A stretch of DNA of 64,000 bases from Devosia ginsengisoli (GTDB lineage Bacteria; Pseudomonadota; Alphaproteobacteria; Rhizobiales; Devosiaceae). The DNA lies in NCBI RefSeq assembly GCF_024707105.1, contig NZ_JANQAJ010000006.1:1046486-1110485 (forward strand), given 5' to 3'. The translations under genes and the position numbers were made by a program. Shown here in pieces: positions 23,954 to 34,301 of this stretch. Under the pieces are notes generated by a model. The model did no database searches and was not told where the DNA came from. It saw only the letters and a program-made list of their open reading frames with translations. Within the stretch, counting starts at the first letter, position 1. Every line of letters starts with the position of its first letter.

Positions 23954-26330
23954 ATGAGCGATCTGGACGATTTCAAAGCCACCTATTTCGATGAATGCTC
24001 CGAGCTGCTGACCGAGCTCGAGGAGCAATTCGCCGCGATCGAAGCCGGTGAGCGCGATGCCGACCGCCTCAACGCGGTGTTCCGCGCCATCCATTCGATC
24101 AAGGGCGGCGCCGGTGCCTTCGGTTTTTCGGCGCTGGTGGGCTTTGCCCATGCCTATGAAACGCTGCTCGACTATGTGCGCGATGGCCGCATCGAGATGA
24201 GCGATGACGTGGTGGCGCTGTGCATCCGCGCCAATGATATTGTGGCCGACCACGTCAAGGCGGCCCAGACCGGCGAGGCCCTGCCCGCCGATTACGGCAT
24301 GGACGAGAAGGGGCGCTTCGATGCGCTGGCGCGCGGCGATGCCGCCCCCGGTGACGAAGACGGCGAACCGCTCGATGAATTCGACATCGACTTCACTCCG
24401 GTCATGGTCAATCTCGATGCGCCCGAGGCGCCTGCTGTCGCGGCAGAAGGGGAAGCGCTGGCCGATGACGCCTTCGAGGCCGCGCCGATGCAGATCGAGC
24501 CGGGCCATTGGGAAGTGCGCTTCACGCCGCACCGGGCGCTCTATGCCCGCGCCAACGATCCGCTGCTGCTGTTCCGCGAACTGGCGGCCCTGGGCGAGAT
24601 GCATGTGCGCCCCGTGCTGGAAGAGATTCCGCCGCTGAGCGATTTCGAGCCCTTTGCGGTCTATTGCTCCTGGGAGATCACCATGATTTCCCCCTCGCTG
24701 ACCGAAGCGATGATCCGCGAGGTCTTCGAATTCGTCGAGGGCGATTGCGATATTGCGGTGGCGCAGCTTGGCAGCGATGCGACTACGTTCGAGGTGTCAC
24801 CTGCGCCTGTGCCCGTGATGCCCGAGCCGGCACCGGCGGCGAGCGATGAGCCTGATCCGGCCGACCTTCTGGCGCTGGCCGACGATGAAGTGGCCAGCCT
24901 GCTCGATTTCACCGCCGATGCCGATGTTGCGGCCGAAACCCAGTTTGCCCCCGAACCGGAACCCGCGCCCGTCTCCGCACAGGACAGTTTCGAAGAGCCG
25001 CCGACGCTCAGCTTTGCCGAACTGGCCGAGACCATCCAGCCCAGCCCCGTCGCCAAGCCGCCGGCGCCTGTTGCTGCGGTGACCCCGCTGCGCGCTGCGG
25101 CGCCCTCCGGCGAGGGCGAAGAAAGCGGCGGCAATCGCAGCGTGGGCGTGCAGTCGATCCGCGTCGATCTCGACAAGGTGGACCGCGTGGTCAACATGGT
25201 GGGCGAACTGGTCATCACCCAGTCCATGCTGACCCAGCAGATGGATGAGACGCTGCGGGCCCGCTATACCGAGCTGGTGCGCGGCCTCGAAGTGCTGGCG
25301 CAGACGACGCGCGGGTTGCAGGATTCGGTGATGGCGATCCGCGCCCAGCCGGTCAAATCGGTGTTTTTCGCGCATGCCGCGCCTGGTGCGCGAGCTGGCG
25401 AGCAAGACCGGCAAGAAGATCAAGCTCGAGACCATCGGCGAGAATACCGAAATCGACAAGACGGTGATCGAGCAGCTCAGCGATCCCCTGACGCATATGA
25501 TCCGCAACTCGGCCGATCACGGCATCGAGACCCCGGAAAAGCGCCTCGGGCGCGGCAAGCAGGAGACGGGCACGATCCGGCTTTCGGCCGAGCAGGCGGG
25601 CGGCAATATCCTCATCATCGTCGAGGACGATGGCGGCGGCATCAACCGGGAGAAGGTGCTGCAACTGGCGCGCGACAAGGGTGTGGTTGCGCCGGATGTG
25701 AATCCCACTGACGAGCAGATCGATCAACTGATCTTTGCGCCTGGCTTCTCGACGGCCGAGGCGCTGAGCGACATTTCCGGCCGCGGCGTCGGCATGGATG
25801 TGGTACTCTCCAACATCAAGAAGATCGGCGGCTCGGTGCATGTGCCGCTCATGGACGGGCAAGGGTTGCCGGATGACGCTGCGCCTGCCGCTGACGCTGG
25901 CCGTGCTCGACGTCATGCTGGTGAAGGTCGGCGCGGCGCCCTTATGTGGTGCCGCTCTCCTCGATCGTCGAAACCATCCAGTGCTCGCGCGCCAGCTTCG
26001 AGCGGGTGCCATCGGGCGGCCAGGTGCTGCAGGTGCGCGGCGAGTATGTGCAGGTCATCGATCTGGCCAGCCGCTTCGAAATGACACACCGACGCCGAGC
26101 GCGAAAACCGGTTCGTGGTGCTGTGCGAAGCCGAGGGCGGGGTCAAGGTAGCGGTGATCGTCGACGACATCATCGGCCAGCAGCAGGTGGTGATCAAATC
26201 GCTGGAAGAGAACTTCCAGTCGATGGAGGGCATTGCCGGCGGCACGATCCTGGGCGACGGCAATGTGGCGCTGATCGTCGACGTGCAGGGGCTCAAATCA
26301 CAGGTTCTCAAGCACAAGAGTGCAGCCTGA
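23954..26330 (+). CDS. cheA: CheA chemotaxis histidine kinase (frameshifted in this sequence)
   Basis: Starts MSDLDDFKATYFDECSELLT. HPt domain with phospho-acceptor H47 (FRAIHSIKGGAGAFGF), a long Ala/Pro/Glu-rich linker, then the P3 dimer domain (RVDLDKVDRVVNMVGELVITQSML). The P4 ATPase has N box HMIRNSADHGIETPEKR, VEDDGGGIN and GRGVGMDVV. A P5 CheW-like end follows (SSIVETIQCSRASFERVPSGGQVLQVRGEYVQVIDLASRF...). The first ~470 codons are open. Then four indels break the frame: ~25365 (one extra T in a T-run), ~25850, ~25945 (extra T in CCCTTATG) and ~26085. Conservation continues across all of them, so sequencing error is likelier than gene loss. Confidence 0.9.
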
Positions 26331-26387
26331 GGGGTGCGGAACAGCGTAGCGCCGGCCAGGACCGGCCGGCAGGAAAGGCAGAACAGC

Positions 26388-26879
26388 ATGGAAGCGCTCG
26401 GCTTTGCGTGACGACGGGGGTGGCGCGGTGTTGCCGGGCACAACAGCCTGCAGCTGATCGCGTTCTCGATCGGCGAGCAGACCTATGGCGTGGAGATCAC
26501 CACGGTGCGTGAAATCCGCGCCTGGAACGGGGCGACGCCGCTGCCGAATACGCGCGAGTTCGTGCGCGGCGTGATCAACCTGCGCGGCACCATCGTGCCG
26601 ATCTTCGATCTGCGCGCCCGCTTCGGCGAAGGCCAGACCTCGCCGACCAAGAACCACGTCGTGGTGGTGATGAGCGTGGGCGAAAAGTGGGTGGGCATTC
26701 TCGTCGACGCCGTGAGCGACATTCTCACCGTGTCCAAGGAAGACATCCACAACGTGCCCGAGGGCAACTCGATCGATACCGAGCTGCTCAACGGCATCGT
26801 CACCCATGACAGCCGCATGGTCGGCCTGATCGACCTGCATGCCGTGGTCTCGGGCGCGAGCTCCAAGCTCGACGCTTAG
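26388..26879 (+). CDS. cheW: CheW coupling protein (5' end damaged)
   Basis: The conserved body reads HNSLQLIAFSIGEQTYGVEITTVREIRAWNGATPLPNTREFVRGVINLRGTIVPIFDLRARFG...LVDAVSDILTVSKEDIHNVPEG, a standard CheW that links CheA to chemoreceptors. The frame is open from 26412 to the stop at 26879. An in-frame TGA at 26409 separates it from the likely ATG at 26388, so the first ~15 codons contain an error or the start is elsewhere. Last recognised gene of the STAS-cheY-cheA-cheW unit; it is followed by an intergenic inverted repeat. Confidence 0.85.
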
Positions 26880-26894
26880 TCGGCTTAGGCGAGA

Positions 26895-27026
26895 AGGCCC
26901 CTCACCCGCCGCTACGCGGCGACCTCTCCCCCATAGGGAGAGGTGCCGATGGGGCACGATTTCGCCACCAACACCACCTCTCCCTTGGGGGAGAGGTCGG
27001 CCCGAAGGGCCGGGTGAGGGGGCCTT
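26895..27026. repeat. CTCTCCC/GGGAGAG inverted repeat, copy 3
   Basis: Left arm GGCCCCTCACCCGCC...GACCTCTCCCCCATAGGGAG, centre, right arm ACCTCTCCCTTGGGGGAGAG...GGGTGAGGGGGCC. It sits between the convergent cheW and DUF2934 genes. Confidence 0.7.
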
Positions 27027-27044
27027 TCCCCGGCACGGTGTTTT

Positions 27045-27389
27045 CTACTTTGCCGCCGGCACGGCCGCCCGGGGCTTCGTTGCCTTCTTGGGCTTGGCTT
27101 CGGCGACCTTGGCCGGCTTGGCCTTGGCCTTCACCTTTTCCTTGGTCGCCTTGGTGGCTTTCACGGCCGGCGGGGCGGCGTTGGCGGTCTTGCCCTTGGT
27201 CGCCTTGGCCACGCCGTTGCTGGTCGCTTCTATGAAGGCCTTGGTGGCCTCGGCGTGGGCGCGGCTCCAGTAGTGATCGTGGCCGCCGTCGGGACGGCCA
27301 TCGGCTTCCCACATGAAATAGGCGCGGTCGCGAATGGCTTCTTCGCTGAGCAGCGAGGCAGCGTCGGTCGACTTGGATTTGGCGGGCAT
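27045..27389 (-). CDS. DUF2934 protein with Lys/Ala-rich tail
   Basis: 114 residues from ATG 27389, preceded by GAGGGAACGACG. The N-terminal DUF2934 motif is IRDRAYFMWEADGRPDGGHDHYWSRAHAEATKAF. The C-terminal ~65 residues are a Lys/Ala/Pro-rich, histone-H1-like tail (KATKATKEKVKAKAKPAKVAEAKPKK), likely disordered and nucleic-acid binding. DUF2934 proteins are common in Hyphomicrobiales; function unknown. The gene is intact. Confidence 0.8.
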   Translation of the reverse strand: MPAKSKSTDAASLLSEEAIRDRAYFMWEADGRPDGGHDHYWSRAHAEATKAFIEATSNGVAKATKGKTANAAPPAVKATKATKEKVKAKAKPAKVAEAKPKKATKPRAAVPAAK

Positions 27390-27581
27390 CGTCGTTCCCT
27401 CGTGAGCCGGGGGGCGCCGGGATGGCGCACCACCCTGTTGCAGACGTGAGGACAGGCTAGCAGTCCGGCGCGCCGCCGCGAAGGCCCTCCATCGCAGACG
27501 AGTCATGAACTTGCGTGGAGGGGAGGTTCCGCCGCGAGCCGTAGCCGACTAAACTCGCGCGCCGAACAGCGGGAGCCAGTC

Positions 27582-28936
27582 ATGAGCCGACCTTACGACG
27601 CCATCGTTATCGGGGGCGGGCAGGCGGGGCCGTTCCTTGCGGCGCGGCTCGCGGACGCCGGGCAGCGCGTCGCGCTGATCGAGCGGCGCTTCATGGGCGG
27701 CACCTGCGTCAACGACGGCTGCCAGCCGACCAAGACGATGGTCGCCTCGGCCCGGGTTGCCTATCTGGCGCGGCGGGCGGCGGATTTCGGGGTCTCCACC
27801 GGGCCGGTCGTCGTCGACATGGCGGCGGTGAAGGCACGCAAGGACAAGATCGTCCGCGCCTCGCGCGAGGGGCTCGACGGCTGGATGGAGAGCACGGCGA
27901 ACCTGACGGTGCTGCGCGGCTCCGCTGCGTTCACCGGGCCGAACACGGTCGAGGTCAACGGCGTCGAACTCGAGGGAAAGCAGATATTCCTCAATACCGG
28001 TGCGCGGCCGGTGGTGCCGGACTGGGCGAAGGACGTGCCCTATCTCACCAACACCTCGCTGCTCGAACTGGATGTGCTGCCGCGGCACCTCGTCATCGTC
28101 GGCGGTTCCTACATCGCGCTCGAGTTCGCGCAGATGTTCCGCCGCTTCGGCTCCGAGGTGACGGTGCTGGCGCGCGGCAAGCTGGCGTCGCGCGAGGATG
28201 CCGATGTGCGCGACACGATCCGGCAGATCCTCGAGGGCGAGGGCATCACCATCGTCACCGACGCCGGCGAGATGTCGGCCGAGCGGCGTGGTGACGATAT
28301 CGCGGTGCGCTACGGGGGTGGCGAGGCGGTGGGCAGCCACCTGCTTCTGGCGGTGGGGCGGGTGCCCAATGTCGAGGACCTCAAGCTCGACAAGGCGGGC
28401 GTGGCCCTCGATGCCGATGGCTACATCGCGGTCGACGACAAGCTCGGGACCAGCGTGCCGCATATCTACGCGCTGGGCGATGTGAACGGGCGGGGGCGTT
28501 CACGCATACCTCCTACAACGACTTCGAGATCGTGGCGCAGAACCTGCTCGACGGCGCCGACCGCAAGGTCAGCGAGCGGGTGCCGGCCTACGCCATGTAT
28601 ATCGACCCGCCGCTCGGCCGGGCCGGGATGTGCGAGGCGGACGTTCGGGCCTCGGGCCGCAAGGCGCTGGTCGCGACCCGGCCGATGACCAGGGTCAGCC
28701 GCGCCAACGAGCGGGCCGAGAACCTGGGGTTCATGAAGGTGTTCGCCGATGCCGAGACACGCCAGATCCTCGGGGTCGCGCTGCTCGGCATCGAGGGCGA
28801 CGAGGTGATGCAGTCGCTGCTTCAGGCGATGAAGGCGGGAACGACCGTCGATACGATCATCGGCACCATGCATGTGCACCCGACGGTGAGCGAACTGGTG
28901 CCGACCCTGCTCGCCGACCTGAAACCGCTGGAGTGA
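27582..28936 (+). CDS. FAD-dependent pyridine nucleotide-disulfide oxidoreductase (mercuric reductase-like; one frameshift)
   Basis: FAD motif YDAIVIGGGQAGPFLAARLADAG, redox-active pair in MGGTCVNDGCQPTKTM (CxxxxC), NAD motif HLVIVGGSYIALEFAQMF, second FAD motif IYALGDVNGRG, and dimer-interface end (TVDTIIGTMHVHPTVSELVPTLL). About 450 residues in all. It is close to the mercuric reductase/lipoamide dehydrogenase class, but no MerR, MerT or N-terminal HMA domain is seen, so the substrate is unknown. One G appears to be missing near 28495 (GGGCGGGGGCG where six G would keep the frame GRGAFTHTSYNDFEIV). Confidence 0.85.
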
Positions 28937-29066
28937 ACTCTTCATCCTCCCCTGCGAAGCGGGTGAGGATGAAGAAGAGCCCTTCGTTTGCCATGGCGCG
29001 GTCATCCAGCCACCAAAATGGCATGGGCAAATTGACTTAGGCGCGGCGCGGATCAATGGTGGCGGA

Positions 29067-29396
29067 ATGGGAGGGGCTCAACTCAGCGATACGGTCGTTT
29101 CGTTCCGCCTGAAGCGGGCGGAGGAGTTTGCGCGCCAGTGGCGGGTGAACGCCAAGCGGCTGCAATCGCTCGCCAACAATCCCAAGACGCCGGACTCGGT
29201 CCGTGCCGATGCGCTGAGCGAAGCCCGTTCTGCTGCCGAGATCGTCCGGCGCCGGGCCGAGGAGATGGCGCAATTCGCGAGGGCACGCGGCTTCACCACC
29301 TGGGAGACCGACCCACTGGTCGCGCCGGTCGTGGTCGAGATCCGCGCGGTCGAGAACGCGCTGACCTACGCCGTCGAGGCCCTGGGCAAGGCTTAG
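29067..29396 (+). CDS. Conserved hypothetical protein, 109 aa
   Basis: 109 residues, helical: VVSFRLKRAEEFARQWRVNAKRLQSLANNPKTPDSVRADALSEARSAAEIVRRRAEEMAQFARARGFTTWETDP. Two long amphipathic helices could form a hairpin. No signal peptide, no known motif. The frame is intact although neighbouring genes are not. Function unknown. Confidence 0.55.
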   Translation: MGGAQLSDTVVSFRLKRAEEFARQWRVNAKRLQSLANNPKTPDSVRADALSEARSAAEIVRRRAEEMAQFARARGFTTWETDPLVAPVVVEIRAVENALTYAVEALGKA

Positions 29397-29429
29397 GGCC
29401 TGCTCCCCCACGCCGGCTTATCTATCGAA

Positions 29430-30775
29430 TTGGCTCTGGCACCGCCGACGCGACAAACTGACGATTGCGGGCCGGCGCCGCCGTTCACGCTGCCGCGAGA
29501 CGTGATTTTCGGCCGAGGCGGCCTGGAGCGACAAGTGATCTGGCAGGAGCATCCCTATCGGCGGCTGATCGAGGCGGAAACGCATGCCCGGCCGGTGCTG
29601 CCGATGACGCCGCCGATCCGCGTCCGCCGGCTCGGCTTCATGAGCGCGGACGGCGGCGCCGACCTCAGGGCGCTGCACGAGAAGATGGCCGATATCGCCG
29701 GGGCCGCGCCGCAAGGTCCGTCCTGGGCGCGCCAGCTCGATTTCGAGCATGACGGGCGGCAGGTGACCTGGGAGTTGCACAACGAGTTCGCGACCATCAC
29801 CTGGAGTGGCCCGGCCGACGAGTGGGACGACCGGCCGGCAGGCATCGGCCTCGAACTGCACGATGGGCTGCTCGTCGTCCTCGCCACCCGCATCGACGTC
29901 ATCCCGACCGAGACGGTCGGTGAGAAGGCGCTCGCCGGCTTCAACCAGCTCAGCCTCTGCTATTCCCAGATCTTCGAGGGCGGGGCGGAGGCAGCGACCG
30001 ATTTCCACGCCGGCAAGGACGGCTACACCCGGTTCGAAGTCGCGGCGGGCGCAGCGGCGAACTCCGTATCGGGGTGATCGTCAGGCGGCTGCTCGAGATC
30101 GAGACCTATCGGGTCATGGCCCTGATCGGCCTGCCGCTGGCGCGCGAAATGGGGGGGCGGGTGTCCGACTACGAGCGCCAGCTCGCCTCGATCATGCAGC
30201 AGGCGGCCGGCAACGATACGGTCGATGCGCATCATTCGGCGCTCGAGGCGTTGCACAAGCTCTCGGGCGAGATCGAAGCCGGACTGTGGAGGAGACGAGC
30301 TTTCGCTTCGCCGCCTCCCAGGCCTATGGCGACGTGCCGAGCGCGGCTGTCGCGGTTGCGCGAGAAGGCGATCGGGAATTCACTACCATCGAGCGCTTCG
30401 TCAACAACCGGGCGCAGCCGGCGCTCGCAACGCTCAAGGCGACCGAGAAGCGGCTGGTGGCGCTGACCGAAAAGGTGCAGCGCGGCATCGAACTGCTCGA
30501 TGCCCGTATCACGCTCGCCATCCAGACGCAGAATCGCTCGGTGCTCGATGCGATCAGCCAGACCGGGCGCAGCCAGTACCGGCTGCAGCTTACCGTCGAA
30601 GGCCTGTCGATCATCGCCATCTCGTATTACGCACTGGGCATCCTCGGTTACATCTACGAGGGGCTGCATGACGCGCTGCCGCTGACCAGGGGGCGAGATG
30701 CTGGCGGCATCGGCGCCGCTGGTGGTGCTGCTGGTGTTTCTTGCCATACGCCGCATCAGGCGGCAGGCACACTAG
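29430..30775 (+). CDS. DUF3422 family membrane-anchored protein (frameshifted)
   Basis: The N-terminal DUF3422 signature is HPYRRLIEAETHARPVLPMTPPIRVRRLGFM. It continues with DFEHDGRQVTWELHNEFATITWSGP, LLEIETYRVMALIGLPLAREMG, ETSFRFAASQAYGDV...ERFVNNRAQPALATLKATEKRL...LLDARITLAIQTQN. It ends with two hydrophobic segments (LQLTVEGLSIIAISYYALGILGYI; AASAPLVVLLVFLAIRRIRR). About 440 residues, usual for the family. Breaks lie near 30065, 30290 and 30692. Function unknown. Confidence 0.8.
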
Positions 30776-30919
30776 AAACACTATGATCTGCATTGGCCAA
30801 ACCGACCTCCGCCGCTGCCCCGTGCGATGAGGCGCACTGGAAAAGTGCGTGTCGGCGCACGAGTGACAATGCGCGGATAGCGCCTGCCACCCTGGGGTGG
30901 CCTGAAGTGGAGTGAGAAC

Positions 30920-31338
30920 ATGAAAGTGATGGCCCTTGGTCTCGTCGCGGTTGCCCTGATGGCGGCGCCAGCATTCGCGCAGGGTGACGCCGCGGCCGGC
31001 GAGACCGTGTTCGAAAGTGCCAGTCGTGCCATGCGGTCGGCGAAGGCGCCAAGAACAAGGTCAGGCCCGCGCGAGCTGAACAACCTGTTCGGCCGCGTCG
31101 CCGGTACCCATGCCGACTTCAAGTATTCCAAGCAGATGGTCGATGCCGGCGCCGGCGGCCTCGTGTGGACGTCCGAGACGCTGCACGAGTTCCTGACCAA
31201 GCCGAGGGACTTCGTGAAGGGCACCAAGATGAGCTTTCCGGGCCTCAAGAAGCAGGAAGAGGTCGATAACCTCGTCGCCTACCTGATGACCTTCCAGACC
31301 GACCCGGTGCCCGAGGCTGCTGCCCCGCCGCGCAGTAA
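30920..31338 (+). CDS. Class I cytochrome c (frameshifted)
   Basis: Signal peptide MKVMALGLVAVALMAAPAFA, then GDAAAGETVF. Restoring one C near 31014 gives FRKCQSCHAVGEGAKNKVGP, with the CxxCH haem site; as written the frame loses it. A second indel near 31070 returns to ELNNLFGRVAGTHADFKYSKQM...KMSFPGLKKQEEVDNLVAYLM, with the axial methionine in KMSFPG. A third indel near 31328 gives a natural AQ-stop (TAA 31336-31338). It resembles periplasmic cytochrome c2/c550 electron carriers. Confidence 0.8.
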
Positions 31339-31368
31339 GCCTCTCAGGCCCATCGGTTTTTCGTTTCG

Positions 31369-31404
31369 GACGGCTCCCTCGATGAGGGGCCGTCGCCGTT
31401 TTAG
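31369..31404 (+). terminator. Intrinsic terminator after cytochrome c gene
   Basis: GACGGC(T)CCCTC-GAT-GAGGGGCCGTC: an 11-bp GC-rich stem with one bulged T, then GCCGTTTTA. It lies 31 bp after the cytochrome c stop. Confidence 0.6.
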
Positions 31405-31514
31405 GCCTACGACTTTGTTCCAATGGGCGAGCAGAGGTGATCGCTGCGACATTCTATTGGCTTATCGAATGTGCCCTATTGTGCTCTCATAGGGGCAAGA
31501 AAATCGGGCCTCTC

Positions 31515-32552
31515 ATGGATATCACCCTCAAGCAGATGCAGATCTTCCGCGCCGTCGTGATCGCGGATCGATCACGAAAAGCGTCGCGTCGCGTCGGCCT
31601 CAGCCAGCCGTCGATCAGCCAGCAACTCGCCAAGCTCGAGGAGCGGCTGGGTACCCAGCTGATCAACCGCAACCGCACCGGCTCGGTCAACCTGACGCCG
31701 TCGGGCGAGTACTGGTTCAAGTTCTCCGACGAGGTGCTGCGCAAGTTCGACCAGGCCATCGACGAGCACGAGAAGCGCTATGTCGACAGCCGGGTGTTCC
31801 TCCGGATCGGGCTGGCTCGACGCTGCGCGGCCGGTTCCTCTCCGCGGCGGCGCGCATCGCCAACGACGAGCCGGGCTTTGCCAAGTTCGAGGTGACCTAT
31901 GCCACGACCAGCAGCGAGCTGGTCGAGCAACTGCGCCTGCACCAGCTCAACTGCGTGATCGTCAACGACGACGCGCTGGCGGAGGATCGCTCGAGCTTTG
32001 CCACGGCGCTGCTGTTCAAGGATCCGATGGTGCTGCTGGTGCCGGCGGACGTGCCGGAAGGCGCGATCGAAGGCGCTGAGCAGGGCGTAAAGCCGGCGAC
32101 CCTGCCGCCCGCCTTCACCCGCTTCGTCGAGATCAATGCCAACGTGCCCATGCGGCCGGTATCGGATGCGTGGTATCGCGCCACGCTGCCGTTCGCGACG
32201 CCGACCTTCACCGCCATGACCTATGTGGCGGCGGCCGATATCGTCGCCGAAGGGCTCGCCACTGCGCACGTGCCGTTCTCGCTGCTGCCCAGCCTGCCGG
32301 GTTCGGTGCGCAGCCGCATCCGGGTCTATACGCTGGGCGGCATGGACCGCTCGATCGTCCTCGCCATGCCCAAAGCACCTCATGACGCTGCCGGGCTATG
32401 CCAACATCTTCAAGCGGCTCACCGACTTCTGCCGCAACGAATACAGCCAGAACATCCCGCGCGAGAGCGTGCAGGAGCTGCCGCCAACCGGAAAAGCCCC
32501 GCAGCGAGAGCGGGAAGCGGTGCCGGCCATCGCAGCCGCCGGCAGGGGCTGA
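31515..32552 (+). CDS. LysR-family transcriptional regulator (frameshifted)
   Basis: Starts MDITLKQMQIFRAVV. The HTH reads SRRVGLSQPSISQQLAKLEERLGTQLINRN. Its first helix appears garbled as ADRSRKAS; adding one G near 31569 and removing one A near 31580 restores AGSITKAS, the expected LysR sequence. Later indels near 31810 and 32375 switch frames, but the effector domain continues (MTYATTSSELVEQLRLHQLNCVIVNDDALAED...MPRPVSDAWYRATLPFATPTFTAMTYVAAADIVAEGLATAHVPFSLLP...FKRLTDFCRNEYSQNIPRE). Target unknown. Confidence 0.8.
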
Positions 32553-32594
32553 AGGATCAAATCTCACGACGGTGAGGTGTCCACCCGATCTCCG

Positions 32595-32676
32595 CCGTCA
32601 TTCCCGCGAAAGCGGGGACCCAGTGCCCCAGGCGCCGGCGATGCAACTAGGTTCTCGCTTTCGCGGGAATGACGCC
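32595..32676. repeat. GTCATTCCCGCG inverted repeat (family B), copy 1
   Basis: Left arm CGTCATTCCCGCGAAAGCGG and right arm CGCTTTCGCGGGAATGACG, complementary over about 19 bp around a ~45-bp centre. It lies between the LysR gene and leuD. Confidence 0.75.
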
Positions 32677-32820
32677 GGGTGTGACTAGCGGCGCCCCGGG
32701 GATACACGGTGCCCGTGAACATGGGGAGCATGGCGGGACCGAACGCCTGAGCCCATGTCCGACTTGATCCGGCGGGCCTCATGCGTCATTACACGCCCGA
32801 CCGAAAGGGGTACTCGCACA

Positions 32821-33459
32821 TGGACAAGTTCACGACGCTGACGGGCGTGGCCGCGCCGCTGCCGATGATCAATATCGACACCGACATGATCATCCCCAAG
32901 CAGTACCTCAAGACGATCAAGCGCACCGGTCTCGGCACCGCGCTGTTCGCCGAGATGCGCTACAACGAGGACGGCACCGAGAACCCCGATTTCGTGCTCA
33001 ACAAGGCCGGCCTATCGCAACGCCAAGATCCTCGTCGCCGGCGACAATTTCGGCTGCGGCTCGTCCGCGAGCACGCGCCGTGGGCGCTGCTCGATTTCGG
33101 CATCCGGTGCGTGATCTCGACGAGCTTCGCCGACATTTTCTACAACAACTGCTTCAAGAACGGCATCCTGCCGATCAAGGTGACGCCGGAGCAGCTTGCG
33201 CTGCTGCTCGACGATGCCGAGCGCGGCGCCAACGCCGACGCTCACCGTCGACCTCGAAGCCCAGACCATCCGGGGTCCGGATGGCGGCTCGATCCATTTC
33301 GACATCGATCCGGCCCGCAAGCAGGTGCTGCTCGAAGGCCTCGACGATATCGCGACGACGCTGAAGTCCGATCCGGCGATCGCCTCGTTCGAAACCAAGA
33401 TGGCGAACGACCGCCCCCCTGGCTCTGGAGGTCGGACCTCACGGCCAGTTCGAAGCTGA
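32821..33459 (+). CDS. leuD: 3-isopropylmalate dehydratase small subunit LeuD (frameshifted)
   Basis: LeuD pairs with LeuC to isomerise isopropylmalate in leucine synthesis. Conserved text: [43 protein letters not shown], then (after removing one G near 33007 and restoring one C near 33068) [56 protein letters not shown]. It ends in [39 protein letters not shown] after a third indel near 33240. About 200 residues, as expected. leuB lies 850 bp downstream. The exact stop is uncertain. Confidence 0.9.
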
Positions 33460-33469
33460 GGAGGCAGGC

Positions 33470-33859
33470 ATGGTGATCCATATCTCGTCGCACTCGCCGT
33501 TCGAGGCCAAGATCGGCTACTCGCGCGCCGTGGTCGACGGCAACGCGATCTACGTCTCGGGCACCACCGGCTACGACTACAAGACCATGGTGATGCCCGA
33601 GGACGTGCGCGAGCAGGCCCGCAACGCTTTCGCGACCATCGCGCACGCGCTCGAGGAAGCCGGGTCGACCATCAAGGACACGGTCCGCGTCCGCTACTAC
33701 ATCACCGACATGGCCCACTATGACGGGCTGGTCGAAGTCGCCGGCAAGGTGTTCGGCGAGATCCGCCCGGCCGCGACGATGATCGTGTGCGGGCTGACCC
33801 GGCCCGAGATGAAGGTCGAAATCGAGGTCACGGCGCGGATCGGCGCGCACGGCCGCTGA
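33470..33859 (+). CDS. ridA: RidA/YjgF/YER057c-family protein
   Basis: 129 residues, intact. Pattern: [123 protein letters not shown]. The invariant ligand Arg of canonical RidA (PxRxxxxV) is replaced here by KVEIE preceded by RPEM, so it may belong to a Rid subgroup without imine deaminase activity. Family members clear reactive enamines. Overlaps the GNAT start (TGATG). Confidence 0.85.
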   Translation: MVIHISSHSPFEAKIGYSRAVVDGNAIYVSGTTGYDYKTMVMPEDVREQARNAFATIAHALEEAGSTIKDTVRVRYYITDMAHYDGLVEVAGKVFGEIRPAATMIVCGLTRPEMKVEIEVTARIGAHGR

Positions 33860-34278
33860 TGCCCGGCTATAGCGAAAAGCTCGATCCGACCCAGGGCGAT
33901 ATCGACAACGTGCTCGCCGCGATCGTGGCGAGCGAGGAAGGGTCGGGCCGGATGGCGGGCTACCAGCCCTATTCGATCCTGCTGAGCGACGATGACGGCC
34001 AGCCCGTGATCGGTGGTCTCTACGGCTACCAGCTGTTCGACTGGCTGTTCATCCAGTATCTGGGCGTGCCGGCTTCCATGCAGGGCAAGGGTGTCGGCCA
34101 GGAGCTGATGGCGCGGGCCGAGGCCTGGGCACGCGGGCGTGGCCTCGCCGGCATGTGGCTCGACACCTTCGCCTTCCAGGCCCGCCCCTTCTACGAAAAG
34201 CTCGGCTTCTCCGTGTTCGGCGAAATCGAAGACCATCCGCGCGGCTCATCCCGCTACTTCCTCAACAAGCGGTTCTGA
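33859..34278 (+). CDS. GNAT-family N-acetyltransferase
   Basis: 139 residues from ATG 33859, whose A is the last base of the ridA stop (TGATG). The acetyl-CoA motif is IQYLGVPASMQGKGVGQELMARAEAWARGRGLAGMWLDTFAFQARPFYEKLGFSVFGEIEDHPRG. The strand-P-loop VPASMQGKGVG and the FYEKLGF helix are diagnostic. Intact. Substrate unknown. Coupled to ridA and placed between leuD and leuB, so probably transcribed with the leucine genes. Confidence 0.85.
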   Translation: MPGYSEKLDPTQGDIDNVLAAIVASEEGSGRMAGYQPYSILLSDDDGQPVIGGLYGYQLFDWLFIQYLGVPASMQGKGVGQELMARAEAWARGRGLAGMWLDTFAFQARPFYEKLGFSVFGEIEDHPRGSSRYFLNKRF

Positions 34279-34301
34279 CCGCCTCAACCACGAGACCAGA
34301 C

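Noticed and set aside
23954..26330. Programmed frameshifting in cheA
   Set aside because: Four unrelated shift points without slippery heptamer plus structure, within a region where most genes are broken.
27582..28936. Mercury-resistance operon
   Set aside because: The disulfide reductase resembles MerA, but there is no merR, merT, merP or N-terminal metal-binding domain.
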